From the NCBI GenBank assembly GCA_035578175.1, contig JAQMRL010000002.1, positions 93,474,748 through 93,538,747 on the forward strand: DNA of 64,000 bases, given 5' to 3'. Under the pieces are notes generated by a model. The model was not told the DNA's origin and made no database searches. It saw nothing but the letters and a program-made list of their open reading frames with translations. The first letter of the stretch is position 1. Each line of letters opens with the position of its first letter. This document shows, piece after piece, positions 47,895-59,994 of the stretch. The translations under genes and the position numbers were made by a program. The stretch is from Catonia carolina (Eukaryota > Arthropoda > Insecta > Hemiptera > Achilidae).

Positions 47895-48760
47895 CATTCG
47901 GATTTAGGTATTTTTACGCTGTACTAGATCAGGTTCACCAAATTGTAGACACAATCAACAAAATTATTAAGGAATGCAAATGTGCTTAGCAGCTTTTTTT
48001 AATATTTCACGCGCCTAAGATAAAGTTTGGGGTCGCAGACTTCTCAACATAATTAAAATATAATAACCTTACTTTATTTTCCTATTTTAAAATATTTGCT
48101 TTCAAATCGTGCATTTATTGTAAAAATGCGTTCTGGACAGAGCTAAATTAACAAAATTCAAGCTGGAGTTTTTCAAGGCAGCGTATTATCACTCATAATG
48201 TACACTTCATTTATGTCAGACATACCGTAAACGTTACATGCAACACTAGCCACGTTTTCAGATGGCACATGCATTCTTTCAGTACACGAACAAGCGGAAT
48301 TCAACACCAATTCAAATTTAAACAAGATTGGGAGAAAAACTGGCGCTTAAAATCAAACAATATAAATAGCTCACATGTTACATTAACACGTCGGCTTCAA
48401 AACTGTCCATACATTTATATTGTGACAACATACAAATCCCACACAGTAACATAGCTATATATCTCTGGTTCCTCCTAGACCGATGCCTAAATCGGTGAGT
48501 ATTATGCAGCAAAACCGGTAAGAGCAACGCTGAAAATGTAAACAATTTTGTTAGCTATTCGAAATGGAATGAAAATTTCTTCATAAACTGTTTATTTATT
48601 AAAACGTATTTAAACCAGTTATGGGGAGAGTCCAGCAGTTCACGTATCCGAATTATTCAGCTACTATACAGAATAGCTGCTATACAGAATTTTTCAGTTG
48701 AACCTTCTCCAAGCTCTGAATGTCCCATCCTCGTACATAAAAAACCAATCATATTTAAAA
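47895..48760 (+). pseudogene. Jockey-like LINE reverse transcriptase, heavily mutated
   Basis: Spans most of the RT palm. Blocks: YAVLDQVHQIVDTINKI (FRxxHSTxxQVHRIV block), FFNISRA-stop-DKVWGRRLLN (motif A, where Asn replaces the catalytic Asp of FLDISKAFDKVW), IQAGVFQGSVLSLIMYTSFM with SDIP (motif B), and ATFSDGTCILSVHEQAEF, where FADD has become FSDG. Later pieces include SHVTLTRRLQNCPY and, near 48620, NQLWGESSSSRIRIIQLLYR. Stops and frameshifts are frequent and both catalytic motifs are lost. Upstream endonuclease and ORF1 are not seen. Confidence 0.85.
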
Positions 48761-51224
48761 CAGTCTTTTTCAACAATTTTTTAACTTCATATGTGAAATT
48801 TACAGCTGTTACGTATTAAACATCAAGTGAATATGATGGTGCGTGAAAGAGTGGCAAGACATGAGTGACGTGCATGGAAAGCACTGTCCACTGACAGGAC
48901 TCCGAGATTTTATTTATTTATTTCTCACTGATCCAGTTATTAATATTGTTCCTAAAACAGCAGATCTCTGCACCAATTCTTTTTTAATCACCTTTGAACG
49001 TTGCTTGATAAATGACGGGAAGAAATTGAGCGTATTAGATTGGTTGTATGAGTGAATCGTCTGTTGTGAAAGTTTCAATGAAGTTGAATGAAAACATCCG
49101 TTACCAGAAGAATTTTGAGGTTGTTCTGTTAAGAAGCGTTAGAAACATAAAAGGTTTCGTTAACTTAATTTATATTTGTTACTTCTTTGATTGCAACCTA
49201 TGAATCCGAGATATCACTGTCAGTTTAGCAAATCCATATTTGAACGGCGTATATCCAATTTGACTAAAAAGGAATTTGTACATAGTTAATTTTTGCCTAA
49301 TTGGAAGTATCGAACGTTGATACATCTGTGCAATTTGTACAACAGGTTAAATCTATTGATCAAAGTATGTCATTTAACTGAAAGGTGGGACTTCCAAGTT
49401 AATTGCCTATTAAGTATAGGCCCAAATAACTCACATTTGTAGCTCTCGGTGTAGGTGAATCAAAGAGAAGCACTCGTAGACCAGTACTTTGTCGTAATCC
49501 AAAGTTTCGTTATGTGTTTAGAAATGTTTATTTTTATGCATCATTTTGCACAGTTCAAGAAGTCATTTCAAAACGTAGTTTAGCATATAGAAAATGCCTT
49601 AAATGGCAAAATAATTATTTTTCTATTCTCTGGACAACGGTGGTAAAATACAAAGACCCAAAACGGGAAAAACAACAGACTAATTTGTCAGAAAATTAAA
49701 TTCTTACTTTTGTTTTTCAAAATAAAGCTTCATTATTTATTATATGAATATTAATTCTTCTTATTTGTACAGGAATCTCTATTGGGAGTTACGTTATCAT
49801 GTCATTTTTTCTTTTTAAAAAATCTATTTATTATTCTTTAAAGAACTGATTTTAGATAAATTGTGTAAGTAAAAGAACTTTATTCGAAATATGTAACAAC
49901 TCGAAGTTCACCTTTTGTATATATTGTAACAATAAATGTTATACAAGCCTCAAGTTATGAGTAGAAATTATACTGTATGTTGTGGATTAATGTTATTAAT
50001 GAATTTTTCAGTTATTACAGAAATATCAGCAACTTCAAAAATCATACGAACATTGTGATGCATTGTGATTGCGAAAGGTGATTATATCACCTTTCTACCT
50101 AACGCTTCTTTTTGAGATGATATTTCACGGTTTTTCCTGGATTACACTAGGGAGACTCTTAATCAAAATGGATTAGGGGGACGTAATCCATAATTTACAG
50201 TTGATTTGCTTTTGTAATACCCTTCGTATGTTTTTGAAGATTGTGGTAAATACTTTTTAATACTCTATCCATTTGTTTCTTTTTAACGACCCCTTACCAT
50301 TTTTATCCTGTTTGGCATTCCCTACTTTCAAAGTCTGATGAAACGACCGCTAAAGAAATCCTGACAGATCGAGTAGATTTAGAGGGAAACTTTTCCCCTT
50401 CAATTTTGGAGCTTAAATCTTGTGAGAATATACATTTTAATCCGGTGAGAAAGGTTCTGGAACGCGTTCGATAAACAAAGCAGAATTGTATTTCATCGAT
50501 GGAAATAAACAACAAGGTTAAATAGCTTACTAAATATTATTTTATATGACGAAAATTCGCATAAAATATTTAAAATGAAATAATACAAAATAGAAGTTAT
50601 TTTAATTAATTATTGGATATTTATGATTTTTTTATTGAATGGTTTGACTAATACTTTATTAATTTTACTTTATAATGACTTTATTAATTTTGTAGGTGTT
50701 ACATAATAGTTTTACCCCTTACTAGATATTATTAAAAATTCCAGTTTTGAATACTGGCTAGAAATGTTGGACAACCTATTATGTTGTTTCAAACAATCTA
50801 AACCAATGTTGGCGCATCGTAATTAAACAAAAATTTAACGTTTCATCTACAAATCTGTTTCGACAATATTTTATAGAAATTCTTATCCGTTAACTAATTA
50901 TTCAATACTTCCGCTTTATTTCACGATTGATTTAGTTTGTGTTACGCTTCATTGATTATAAGACATTGTTTCAAGAACTTTTTTAATTAAATAAAAGCTT
51001 GAATTTCCCGGAAAAGTAATTTTGAAATGAATGAAAAATTCATTAGGGTATTAACTCATCGTAACCAAGATTTTAACACAACATTTTTCATTAACTTGAT
51101 GAAAATAAAATTAATTTATAGTTTTGGATCCATTTTATACATGAGGATTAAAATATTAAAAATTAAATAGACAACGGACTGTCAACTATGAAAATTTTAA
51201 TTTATACGGTTTTTTAAAAGGCTA
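48761..51224. other. AT-rich spacer
   Basis: No recognised gene. A small hairpin (GAAAGGTGAT, TAT, ATCACCTTTC) is near 50074-50096. Frames at 48843-49055, 49514-49699 and 50303-50515 have no recognisable content. Confidence 0.4.
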
Positions 51225-51573
51225 TTATAAAAGCAATAGCAGAAGCGGGTTGGAAAATGCTAATTGGACACATGTAAAAAGAAAACCCTCTTGCTCCTCA
51301 GACTTTTTATCGCCTTGCTTCCATCCTCGTAAGCGGCTTACTGTTCCACGACAGATTTTTGCGAACATATTCACCATTTCACAGAAAACGTTGAGTGCTC
51401 TAAACTTTCTGCTTGTTACAAATCGTATGACATATTGTTCTAGGTCATGATTTAGATTATGGTGATTTAGAGTAGTATGGTGTGATAAACCAATGGAATA
51501 AAAGTTATATTTGTTTACTAAAATATTTAATATTCTTTTTTTTATTCCTACAACAGCTTTATAAATTCAATAT
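51225..51573 (-). other. Unrecognised open stretch without start codon
   Basis: The minus strand is open for about 115 codons between a TGA near 51573 and TAA at 51225-51227, with no ATG in the first two thirds. The later part has balanced composition: DLEQYVIRFVTSRKFRALNV, MVNMFAKICRGTVSRL, GDKKSEEQEGFLFTCVQLAF. I recognise no family. A frame of this length can arise by chance in 64 kb, so it is only a candidate exon or transposon fragment. Confidence 0.2.
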
Positions 51574-53689
51574 AGGTACCATAAAACATATACACTTCAT
51601 AGTTTTTCGAATGTTATTTAAAATCACTAGCTATACACTATAAAATAATGCCAGTCAATGATGCAGAAATGGTATAAATATGTATCAGTTTTTAACAAAA
51701 TAGATACACTGTTTAAGGTAGAGTTAAATAGTTCATATTCTATTGAATATTAGTTCATAATAATTACTAATAACTAATAACTAATTCAATATTGAATTAG
51801 TATAAAGATTTGTTGCTCTTTAAAAAATCTTGATGATTAAAATAAAGCTATAAACACAAATGCAAAATAGATAGTAATTATTTTACGTTAAAAACAACTA
51901 GAGATGGCTTGCTCTGCTTGTACTATTTACGCTTCTGACACTACTGTCCTTCGATACTATTCCCATATTGTCGATCCAAGTTAATTATCCCTGTTGATGT
52001 TGATCTATTAAGGGAAACATCTGCCGTTTGGTTGAATGATCTGGAAGTATGTAACATCGAACGTATCTTTAATTACATATTGAACCATTAAAATTTTCAC
52101 TTAGCACACTACATATTTTATACTAGTGGAATTTAAATTTTTTAAATATTAGTGGATATAATAAATTACATGTACAGCTAATACTTTCAATTAACAACCT
52201 ATCGTGAACCTCTAATTAAATTTCTATATTATTAGTTTTGGTAAGTTATTTAAAAATTTTAAACCATGACAAAATTAAATTTTGTATTACAAACTTTTAT
52301 GGTAGTGTTCAGAATTATTTCATTATCCGAAATATTTAGGGTGAGTTTGTGTTCAAGGTAAGTTATTCATTCTAGTAACTTTTGATTTAATTAACCAATA
52401 TTGACGCGGTTTGCATGAGAATGTCCAGGGTGAAACTATAAGTATTGCTTTGATATTAAACTTTGTTGAACTGTTAATTTTACAAAATCCTTTAAGCTTT
52501 AAAAATTTTTTGTATACGTATTAAATATATTATCTGGTCGTCTTTTATTGAGGAGCACTGCTTCAAGTTACAAAAACTTCTTGAAATAAAAACTAACAAG
52601 AAAATATTATGACGTTTTTAAAATAATTTAAAAATTATTAATGTGATAAATCCAACAAAGTTCTTATATATTAAGCAACTAAACGGCCTCTGCAAATTTC
52701 AAAAATATGATAATGTAATCTGAAGAGAGGCGCCTAGAATTTGTCTTCCATATCAATCTTTACAGAGCGTTGCCTTGTCAGCTTTTTGCCACTTTCAGGA
52801 AGAAATTAAAAATACTTTGAATGCTAAAAATGTAAAATTTCTCATATAGAACTTTCTTCAGTTCAGTGATTTTCGCCAAAGTTAAAACGACATCAATATA
52901 ACTTAAAATATTTTCAGAAGGTTTTTGAAATCACAATGATTAATATTCCTTCTTTTGGGAACAATATATTAATTATAATTTATAATATTGTCTTGTTTTA
53001 TAATAGTTTACTTGAATTTTCTTCAATTCTCAAAATTATGATAATTCCCCTAATTATTAGTTTCCCTAAATTATAAAAGTATGTTTACATTGAAATAAAA
53101 AATTGCTTATTCAGTTTTATTCTCATAGCTCCGCAGCAATTTTGTTCTAGATAAATCATTATTTTAGTCATTTTACTGGATTCAACAAAACATAGTGAAT
53201 ACCGGCACGTCCAAATATATTTATTTGTTATGACAGTTCCGCAAATTGAAAAGCATAATTTAATATTCATGTCCACCAGATAACCTTAAATAACTAAAGT
53301 TCCTGTCAAAACGTGAGGTATTACGTAGCATTTACTGAAATTATATTTACGGTATTTGAACGTGATTATATGTAAATACGTACTGTTACAAAAATAAATG
53401 AATTTGTAAAATTTAAATTTGCATTTAAACTTTTAATATATATTAAAAAAAATTTCTTCTCAACTCACTTAAGGTCTTCATTGTTTTTAAATACTTAACT
53501 ACTGTTGATGTTACGTAATAAAGAACAGGACTATTAATTAATTAAACAGATAATTGATCACATAGGATATCTACCTGTGTAAATGAGGAATTCAGCTAAT
53601 TATTGACTAGTAATAATTGATAAAATCTTCAAAATTAAGCCGAAATATACACATAAAAAATATTTTGCCTTTAGTATTATTAGTCCTCA
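51574..53689. other. AT-rich spacer
   Basis: No recognised gene or dispersed repeat. A more complex patch lies at about 52680-52870, without clear coding. Confidence 0.4.
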
Positions 53690-54010
53690 ATGGCATGAAC
53701 CTATATATTCTGGAGGCCATAACCTAAATCTGATCTAAATATGAAGGACCTAAAAATACAGAGGACTGGAGTGTAGGTTCACGGTTCTAATACACGGTAT
53801 GTGACCAATATAATGTGCTGCCTCCATGTGCTTAAACTTAGTGCAACTAAAGAACCCAAACAACATTGGAGCCAAAATGTGAAAAATCCCACCAGAGGAC
53901 CTAAAAGGTACGTCAAAAGTTTTCTGCTCAGCAACTGAACATAAGGCTTCCGGACAGGACATTCTACACACTGGCAGAAGTTTTCCATTGTATGAAGCTT
54001 CAAGCATAGG
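53690..54010 (-). other. Less AT-rich patch open in two minus-strand frames
   Basis: The patch is visibly richer in G and C than its flanks and is open on the minus strand in two overlapping frames (53750-54007 and 53779-54003). One reads KLLPVCRMSCPEALCSVAEQ and MLFGFFSCTKFKHMEAAHYI. I recognise no protein. The double openness suggests composition rather than coding; an unknown repeat or exon is possible. Confidence 0.25.
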
Positions 54011-54418
54011 AAAAAATTTGAGCTAGATTACGTAACATTAAACCTATATTAATCGTATAATAACACAGTCTATTTTAATATAAACTCTGTGAATAACAAT
54101 TTTAACTTGTTCATTTTAATAAGACACTATTTTTGATTGTTGAAATTGTAAATAAAGATGTTTCTGATCATAGACCTGATTTAGTAAGCCTAAACGTTTC
54201 TGATTATTATTTTTGTAGCCTAAATTTTTATCATACCTTTTTAGAAGCTCTTCTTCTTTTCATATACTAATCTGATTTTTAACTGCATGGAAGTTTTTAA
54301 AGTTTCAAATTTGTAATTTTTCCGGTCTTCATCGTATTCCCTCTTTCAATTCCGAACATAAGAGTCACTCTATGTATATTGTCTTAGATTCCTAAAACTT
54401 TGTTTTATTTATTGTTTC
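54011..54418. other. AT-rich spacer
   Basis: Nothing recognised. Confidence 0.4.
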
Positions 54419-54757
54419 TCAGTTATTATGTTTAATAGATATCCAGAAGTTTAGTACAGTTGTATCCATTATTCGACTTTTTCTACATGTAAATTTCTTA
54501 TTTTTGTCGCAAACTTCTCCCTAAATCTTTCTCCCGAACTTCCATTCATTTTAGCCTAAACGTTCTAGTCATTCGTGAGTAATTACTGGTGAACAAAAGG
54601 CAGGTTCTATTACTGTGTTGCCTAGTCTAAAACTTAATTCTAGATTGCTTTCTTTTAATAACAGTTGTATTTTTTGCAGATTACAGCTGGCATCTATTAT
54701 GAACCTTTTTAGTGTTGGTTGCATGTTTCTAACTGGTTTTCTTTCAACTATAGCTAT
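54419..54757 (-). other. Unrecognised decayed reading frame
   Basis: A 113-codon minus-strand frame with only three internal stops (fewer than AT content would give) reads IAIVERKPVRNMQPTLKRFI, IDASCNLQKIQLLLKESNLE, LSFRLGNTVIEPAFCSPVIT, and after the stops NEWKFGRK, GEVCDKNKKFTCRKSRIMDT and NFWISIKHNN. No family recognised. It could be a transposase or exon relic. Confidence 0.25.
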
Positions 54758-54793
54758 CTAGATTACACTAATATTGGTGGTTTTTTATAGAGA

Positions 54794-55426
54794 ATAAAAT
54801 TGAAGAAGTTTTAGCAAAAACAACGTAAGTCAAAAAACGAAATTTTCAAGAGGATTAAAAGAGTTCTCAAGTCTGTTGTTGTTTTTTTACACACATGATA
54901 CTGTGGTAACTTTATTCTGCATACTTTTTGAGAAAAGAAACGTCATTATTTTAACGTCTATTAAAAGCAATAGTAGGGTTAAATAATAACATATAAATTA
55001 AAACCCAGACTAAGGTTGCTTTTGTCAGAAATTTACCAGCTATATTTTTGTACTTCCAAAGTTAAGTCAATGTATAGCAAAAAAATGGTAAAAACAATAA
55101 ATCACTTCAATTTCTATCACTTTCAGGTGATTTCATTTTACACCGTAGTTAAAGAAACCAAGTAGAGAATACACTTTTTTGAACAGTATATTAATTTTGA
55201 TCAAAAACAACCTTAGTCCAAGGACTATAGGTTTTTTTATGGACAATAGTTGTTCTTGCAAACCTTGCTAATTATTAACACACTGTACTAATTTAACTAT
55301 AACTGTTTTTGCTATAATGATTAGTACTCATAATGGACGCCAGGGTGCACTACAAGATGGCATGCTTAACTAAAATTAGCGTTTTTTGGACTATGGTTGT
55401 TTTTGCTAAAACCTCTTCAATTGTAT
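54794..55426. mobile_element. ~630 bp TIR element built around one repeated motif
   Basis: Left arm 54799-54839 (ATTGAAGAAGTTTTAGCAAA then AACAACGTAAGTCAAAAAAC) pairs with 55380-55421, whose reverse complement reads ATTGAAGAGGTTTTAGCAAA then AACAACCATAGTCCAAAAAA. The core word AGCAAAAACAACCATAGTCC recurs inside in diverged form in both orientations, near 55005-55030, 55200, 55235-55265 and 55297-55315. No coding content. Non-autonomous element of unknown superfamily; no clear target duplication. Confidence 0.7.
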
Positions 55427-56179
55427 TGAAGTAATTTACGAATCAGGTGTGTAATTTGAATATTTTTATTAAAGCCTACGTAATATTTTGAAATACCACA
55501 GTAATGGCAATCCAACGATTGATTGATCTGTGGATTGCTTGACATACGGGTATGTTTCAACTCGAAGCATTATAGCCAGATTACTTGTTCATCATATCAA
55601 CACATGTTAATATGAAATTAATTGTACTAATATGGGTCATTACCAGAAGGAATACCAAATTAACACGTTCAATTATTCCCTATTGAAGGGTACTATAGGC
55701 TATCGTGTATTATAATGTTTTACTAAAACTAATTTTAAGTAAAATTACTTCATTATTTTGAAAATTTACATGAAGGAGTACAATTTATTTGCATTTTCTC
55801 TTTTCACTCTGATATCATTTCTTCTGTAATAAAATTTATTGGTATTATTTATGATTACTACTTTCTTATAGATGTTTAGTACCTATATAATATATTTTGA
55901 TTTATAAAATAACAAAAACCTACACAGTAAGTAATAATAATTGGAATCTAAAATAATTTATATATTGTATAAACCTACCTGATTGTTAGCTCTGCCAGCA
56001 AACAACGCCAAACCATCTATTAGGCCTAATTTTTATATTATATATTTTTAAGTATAATTCATAGAGCCAAAATCAACTCTCAAATATTTTATTCCTCAAC
56101 TTTACCCTTCTATACCCTATCGGTAACCATTAGATAGGGTAAGTTGGTTGAAATCCGTTATTAGTGATACTTTGTAATA
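55427..56179. other. AT-rich spacer
   Basis: Nothing recognised. Confidence 0.4.
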
Positions 56180-57010
56180 AGACAAATTTAATGGACATCT
56201 GGAGTTGTTTATATTTGAGTCTATTGAAATAAATATAAATAATTCCAGCTGATAAAATATTTAAAAATTATTTAATTTCCATTAACAAAATATGGTTACT
56301 AGGCAACTAAGAAGAAGAAAATAAAAATTGTAAATTATTTTAGTGTGGGGCTGAATATCAAGCCAGCTAGTAGGTCCCACATTCGTTCTTAAAAAATAAA
56401 AATATATATTAGAAGATAAAATAGTTTATCCACCAACGTTCATGTTATTCAAAGAGACACAAATTACTCAACTTTATAATAATAGTGATTATCTGGTAGC
56501 TTTTCAATGGCAGATGTATGAAAACATTGATGAAGACATTCATCTAACAGAAGAATTGAAAGAAATATTTGAATCGTTCAAAGATTGTGAAAGCAGACTA
56601 ATTAAGATACGTAACAAATTAAAATATTGAAATATTCGTTCATTAATAATTATAAATGTATATATATTCTAATAAATAATGTTGTCGTTAGATTTTTTAA
56701 CATTCAATAATAACCAGTGAATTGATTTAACAGTATTAAGAACAGGAGCATTATTTTAGAGTTGCACTTAAACAATGAAACTTGTGATTGTAATTATGAA
56801 AATATATTGATTAAATAAAAACCATAATGAGTTAAATGTGAATAATGTTTTATTGAATGAAATAGGGGACAAGGTAAATGGAAAAATAATAAAATCAAAC
56901 TTGAAAGCTGATACAACACCAATAATGAATACAATATTATTTTAAATTGATTTATTACAAATTTGGCTAATCCCTCGTGGAGAAAATATATTTTCTTACA
57001 ACTTTTAACT
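56180..57010 (+). repeat. D-family segment, copy 2
   Basis: Collinear with 20755-21660 over its whole length, with scattered substitutions and small indels. It lacks the (AT)n of copy 1. It carries a short open frame followed by a 3' region with AATAAA-type words near 56814, which would fit a terminal exon plus 3' untranslated region. Shared flanks beyond the frame show that a genomic segment or element was copied, not a spliced transcript. Confidence 0.75.
56442..56630 (+). other. Short frame in the D-family segment
   Basis: 62 codons starting MLFKETQITQLYNN and ending ESRLIKIRNKLKY-stop. The last part (QMYENIDEDIHLTEELKEIF onward) is predicted helical and charged. It is preceded by TTTTCAATGGCAG, a possible splice acceptor before MYENIDED. 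In copy 1 the same region keeps its reading frame to the identical stop but with many replacements and an upstream TAA. I do not recognise the protein. Whether it is expressed is unknown. Confidence 0.3.
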
Positions 57011-57304
57011 TACCTTTCTATATTCTCACCATATATTTTTAACAAGTAAGAGAAATATGCTTGAGGTACACTAATTTTATGTTATAGACTACCTACATAG
57101 TACATAGTTTTTTTCTTAAGAGTGACTGAACTGTTTAAGAAGAGAAATAATAGAAATGTTAGCTCAGTTAAAAATAAAATAAGAGATTATATTTCATCAT
57201 TAAAAAACCAAATAATCTTTATTAATTGAAAACAGTTCAGAAAAAATCCTCTGAAATGTCAAGAAAAAGAAAACCAATTTTTTTAAAATTAACAATAAAA
57301 CTCA
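57011..57304. other. AT-rich spacer
   Basis: Nothing recognised. Confidence 0.4.
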
Positions 57305-57440
57305 CGTTAGCATCTTAGTTATTAGCGATTTATGTGGATTATGGTAAAGTGTGTTTAAACGTGTAATGGTTTTATTATTATCATAGCATAGTTGAGTCCG
57401 AAACCTCTTGCTTCGTAGTTTAGTTAGTCTAACCGTTGCA
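57305..57440 (-). repeat. Very degenerate SINE family 1 copy
   Basis: Contains TTAGCATCTTAGTTATTAGCG (split: TTAGCATCTTAG then TTATTAGCG) at the body end and TTTCGGACTCAACTATG-like remains of the B box region on the minus strand. Only the spacing and a few words match the other copies. Confidence 0.3.
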
Positions 57441-58280
57441 ATAAGATGTGTTCAAAAAGACTTTATTTTGAAAACTGTATAAATTTAAACTTTTACAACA
57501 ATAATCAATGAGACATCAACTAATTGAAAAGAATTAATTTTGTAATTTACGTCGCAGTGTTTCATTGACGCCATGTTGTGGTGGTTATCTTGTACGACCA
57601 CAAAATGCCGAGATCAAAATTCACGGAAATAATCTAGAAATTTTTACACGTTAAAACCTAACCTTCCATAACTCTCAGCAAACGCTAAAAGTATACTGTA
57701 ACCCATGCCCGCTAGGCAATGGCGTTTTGATTATGCGTCTTTTGTTTATGAGTAATTTATTGCTTTCCGAGCGGTGTGAAGTAAAGTAGATAAAACCGGT
57801 TTTTGAGTCGTGTAGGCGTAATGAAGTATTTTCACCGCGACGGGCAAATAGTGTACAAATGTAATTAGTTGTAAGTAGAAATTAGCATTTATTTGCCTGT
57901 AAATGGCAATAATTTTTAATTTAGTTTCGTTAAATCTTAAGCTTTTAAACAAATGTTGGATTAAGTCTCAAAATAACTTGAGTAATTAATTTTATTTTTT
58001 TTATTGTTGTAATTGTGGTAGTTAATGCAAGTAATTATTTTGTCAATCAATATTAATTATAAATTTAAAAAGAAACTTTGTTATATAGATATTACCAGAT
58101 CCTAAAAGAACGCACACGAACGTCACAATAATTTTGAAATCTAATACATTGCATATATTACTTTACATTTTGAAACAATTCACAATTTATAAACATCACT
58201 AGACTTTTACTAGCAAAATTATTTCATTAATGAAGTGTATTAAAATACAATAATATAGCACGGAATTTTATAGTCAAATA
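57441..58280. other. Spacer
   Basis: Positions 57540-57850 are somewhat less AT-rich, but I see no coding or repeat homology. Confidence 0.4.
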
Positions 58281-59208
58281 CGAGGTGTGGCTATTAAATA
58301 ACGAGAATTACGTTATAAAGAATTTTATTTTAATTTAATACATAATCAGTTATTGCCACCTTCAATATACACTCCTCCTCATATCCCTACACCACTCCAT
58401 GCGAATTTTTCATTGTTGAAAACAGTGCTGGAAGTCACCTCCTGTCAGCTCCTTCACGACAAGTGCCGCTTTCTCTTTTACAGCTTCCACAGACTCAAAT
58501 ATTGTCCATTTTTATACAGATTTTACCTTAGAGAACAGGTAGAAGTAACATGGTGCAAGATCTGGTGAATAAGGTGGATGTTCTAACACTGAGATGCTGT
58601 ACTTGGCTAGGAACCTCTTGAAAGATAAGGCTGAATAAGCTGGCGCATTGTCTTAGTGGAGAACCAATGATATGTCCTTCCACATTTCGGGGTGTTTTTG
58701 CTTTACTCTTTTACGTAGTTTTGAAAGTACCTCAAGGTAGTAATATTGATTGATTGTTTGACCTTCAGGAACCCAGTGAAGGTACACAATCCCATGGATA
58801 TAAAAAGATACAATCAGCATTGCTTTAAATTTTGACTTGCTCATTCGAGCTTTCTTGGCTCTCGGTGAAGTTCGCCTCTTCCAGTGTATAGATTCGGGCT
58901 TTGTTTCCGGATCATAAGTAAACCACGTTTCATCACATGTTATTATCTTCTACCTGTTCCCTAAGGTGAAATCTGCATTAAAAGGGACAAGATTTGAGTC
59001 TGTGGAAGTTGTAAAAGAGAAAGCGGCACGAATCCTGAAGGAGCTGACAAAAGATGACTTCCAGCATTGTTTCCAACAATGAAAAATTCGCATGGAGCGT
59101 TGTAGGCGTAGAGAAGGGGTGTACGTTGAAGGTGGCAATAAGTGATTATGTACAAAATAAAAATACAATTTTTTTACGTCAGTCTTGTTATTTAATAGCC
59201 ACACCTCG
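58281..59208 (-). mobile_element. Rearranged mariner (fold-back form), copy C
   Basis: Preceded by ATA and followed by TA, with ends CGAGGTGTGGCTATTAAATA and its inverted partner. Inverted arms are about 260 bp: 58281-58560 against 58950-59208. The right arm encodes, on the plus strand, LFPKVKSALKGTRFESV through TKDDFQHCFQQ. The junction lies within the codons for IITCDETW (CACATGTTATTATC then TTCTACCTGTTCCC), different from copies A and B. The same kind of rearrangement therefore arose with another breakpoint. Confidence 0.87.
58350..58948 (-). pseudogene. mariner transposase (DD34D), N-terminus replaced, third Asp lost
   Basis: Minus-strand blocks: IITCDETWFTYDPETKPESI with the first Asp, RTSPRAKKARMSKSKFKAML, GIVYLHWVPEGQTINQYYYL and PEMWKDISLVLH followed by TAA in place of Gln. 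Next comes DNAPAYSALSFKRFLAKYSI with the second Asp, and HPPYSPDLAPCYFYLFSKVK, where Tyr replaces the third catalytic Asp. The C-terminal region continues with HCFQQ-stop-KIRMEWC. This copy keeps the middle part lost from copies A and B. No helix-turn-helix region remains. Inactive. Confidence 0.88.
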
Positions 59209-59994
59209 TATTGTAGCACTGTGTAAAATTACATCTGTATTTAATTTGATTGCATCTCTTTCCATTGTACTTTACTACGACAATGATTTTACATGTTAAA
59301 TCTTTCATTGTACATGTATTAACTAGTACACTTGATGTTAGCGGTCACAAAACAGGTGTATGATGTATACACATCAATTATAACTGTTAACTTGTCAAAC
59401 ATGTAAACCCTAAAACTAGTACAATTGAACAGTTTACAAATCTGTCATAAACGAAATGTGCGAAATTGTGAAATTTAGTTGACAAACAAATGTCCAGAAT
59501 TTATTTAGTTTATCTGAAACTAAATTTTACAAACGGTAATGTGTTACAAATTTACTCGTAGTATGACTCAAACGGATAGAACTAATACGTCACTCGTGTG
59601 TGACATGACAAAACAGGAATTAACTTCACAATGATTTCCAAATATAAATTGAATATAAATACGCTTCTATTGACAAAATAATGTTTTATGAGAGAAAAGA
59701 AGAGAAAAAAATTTCACTGAGTTGATTCTCAACTTTTGTTAAAAAGAGTTGTTAGAGCCCAAGTCCGACAACCATATAAAAACGTTGAATTCTCTCAGCT
59801 TAGCACCACGTGAACATTCAGGTTTCTTGGAAAATTTTCCTTAAGGATTTTAAATAAAGAGTTTTTAGTAAATAAATAAAAATGTTTCTCTTTCAGAGCA
59901 CTACGGAAACGGTCGCCTAATATTGTCGATTTGTGTCTTTAGGCTACTACTAATTGTGGCTAAAGGAAATTATACATTTATGTGTTGTTTCAGT
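59209..59994. other. AT-rich spacer
   Basis: Nothing recognised. Confidence 0.4.
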
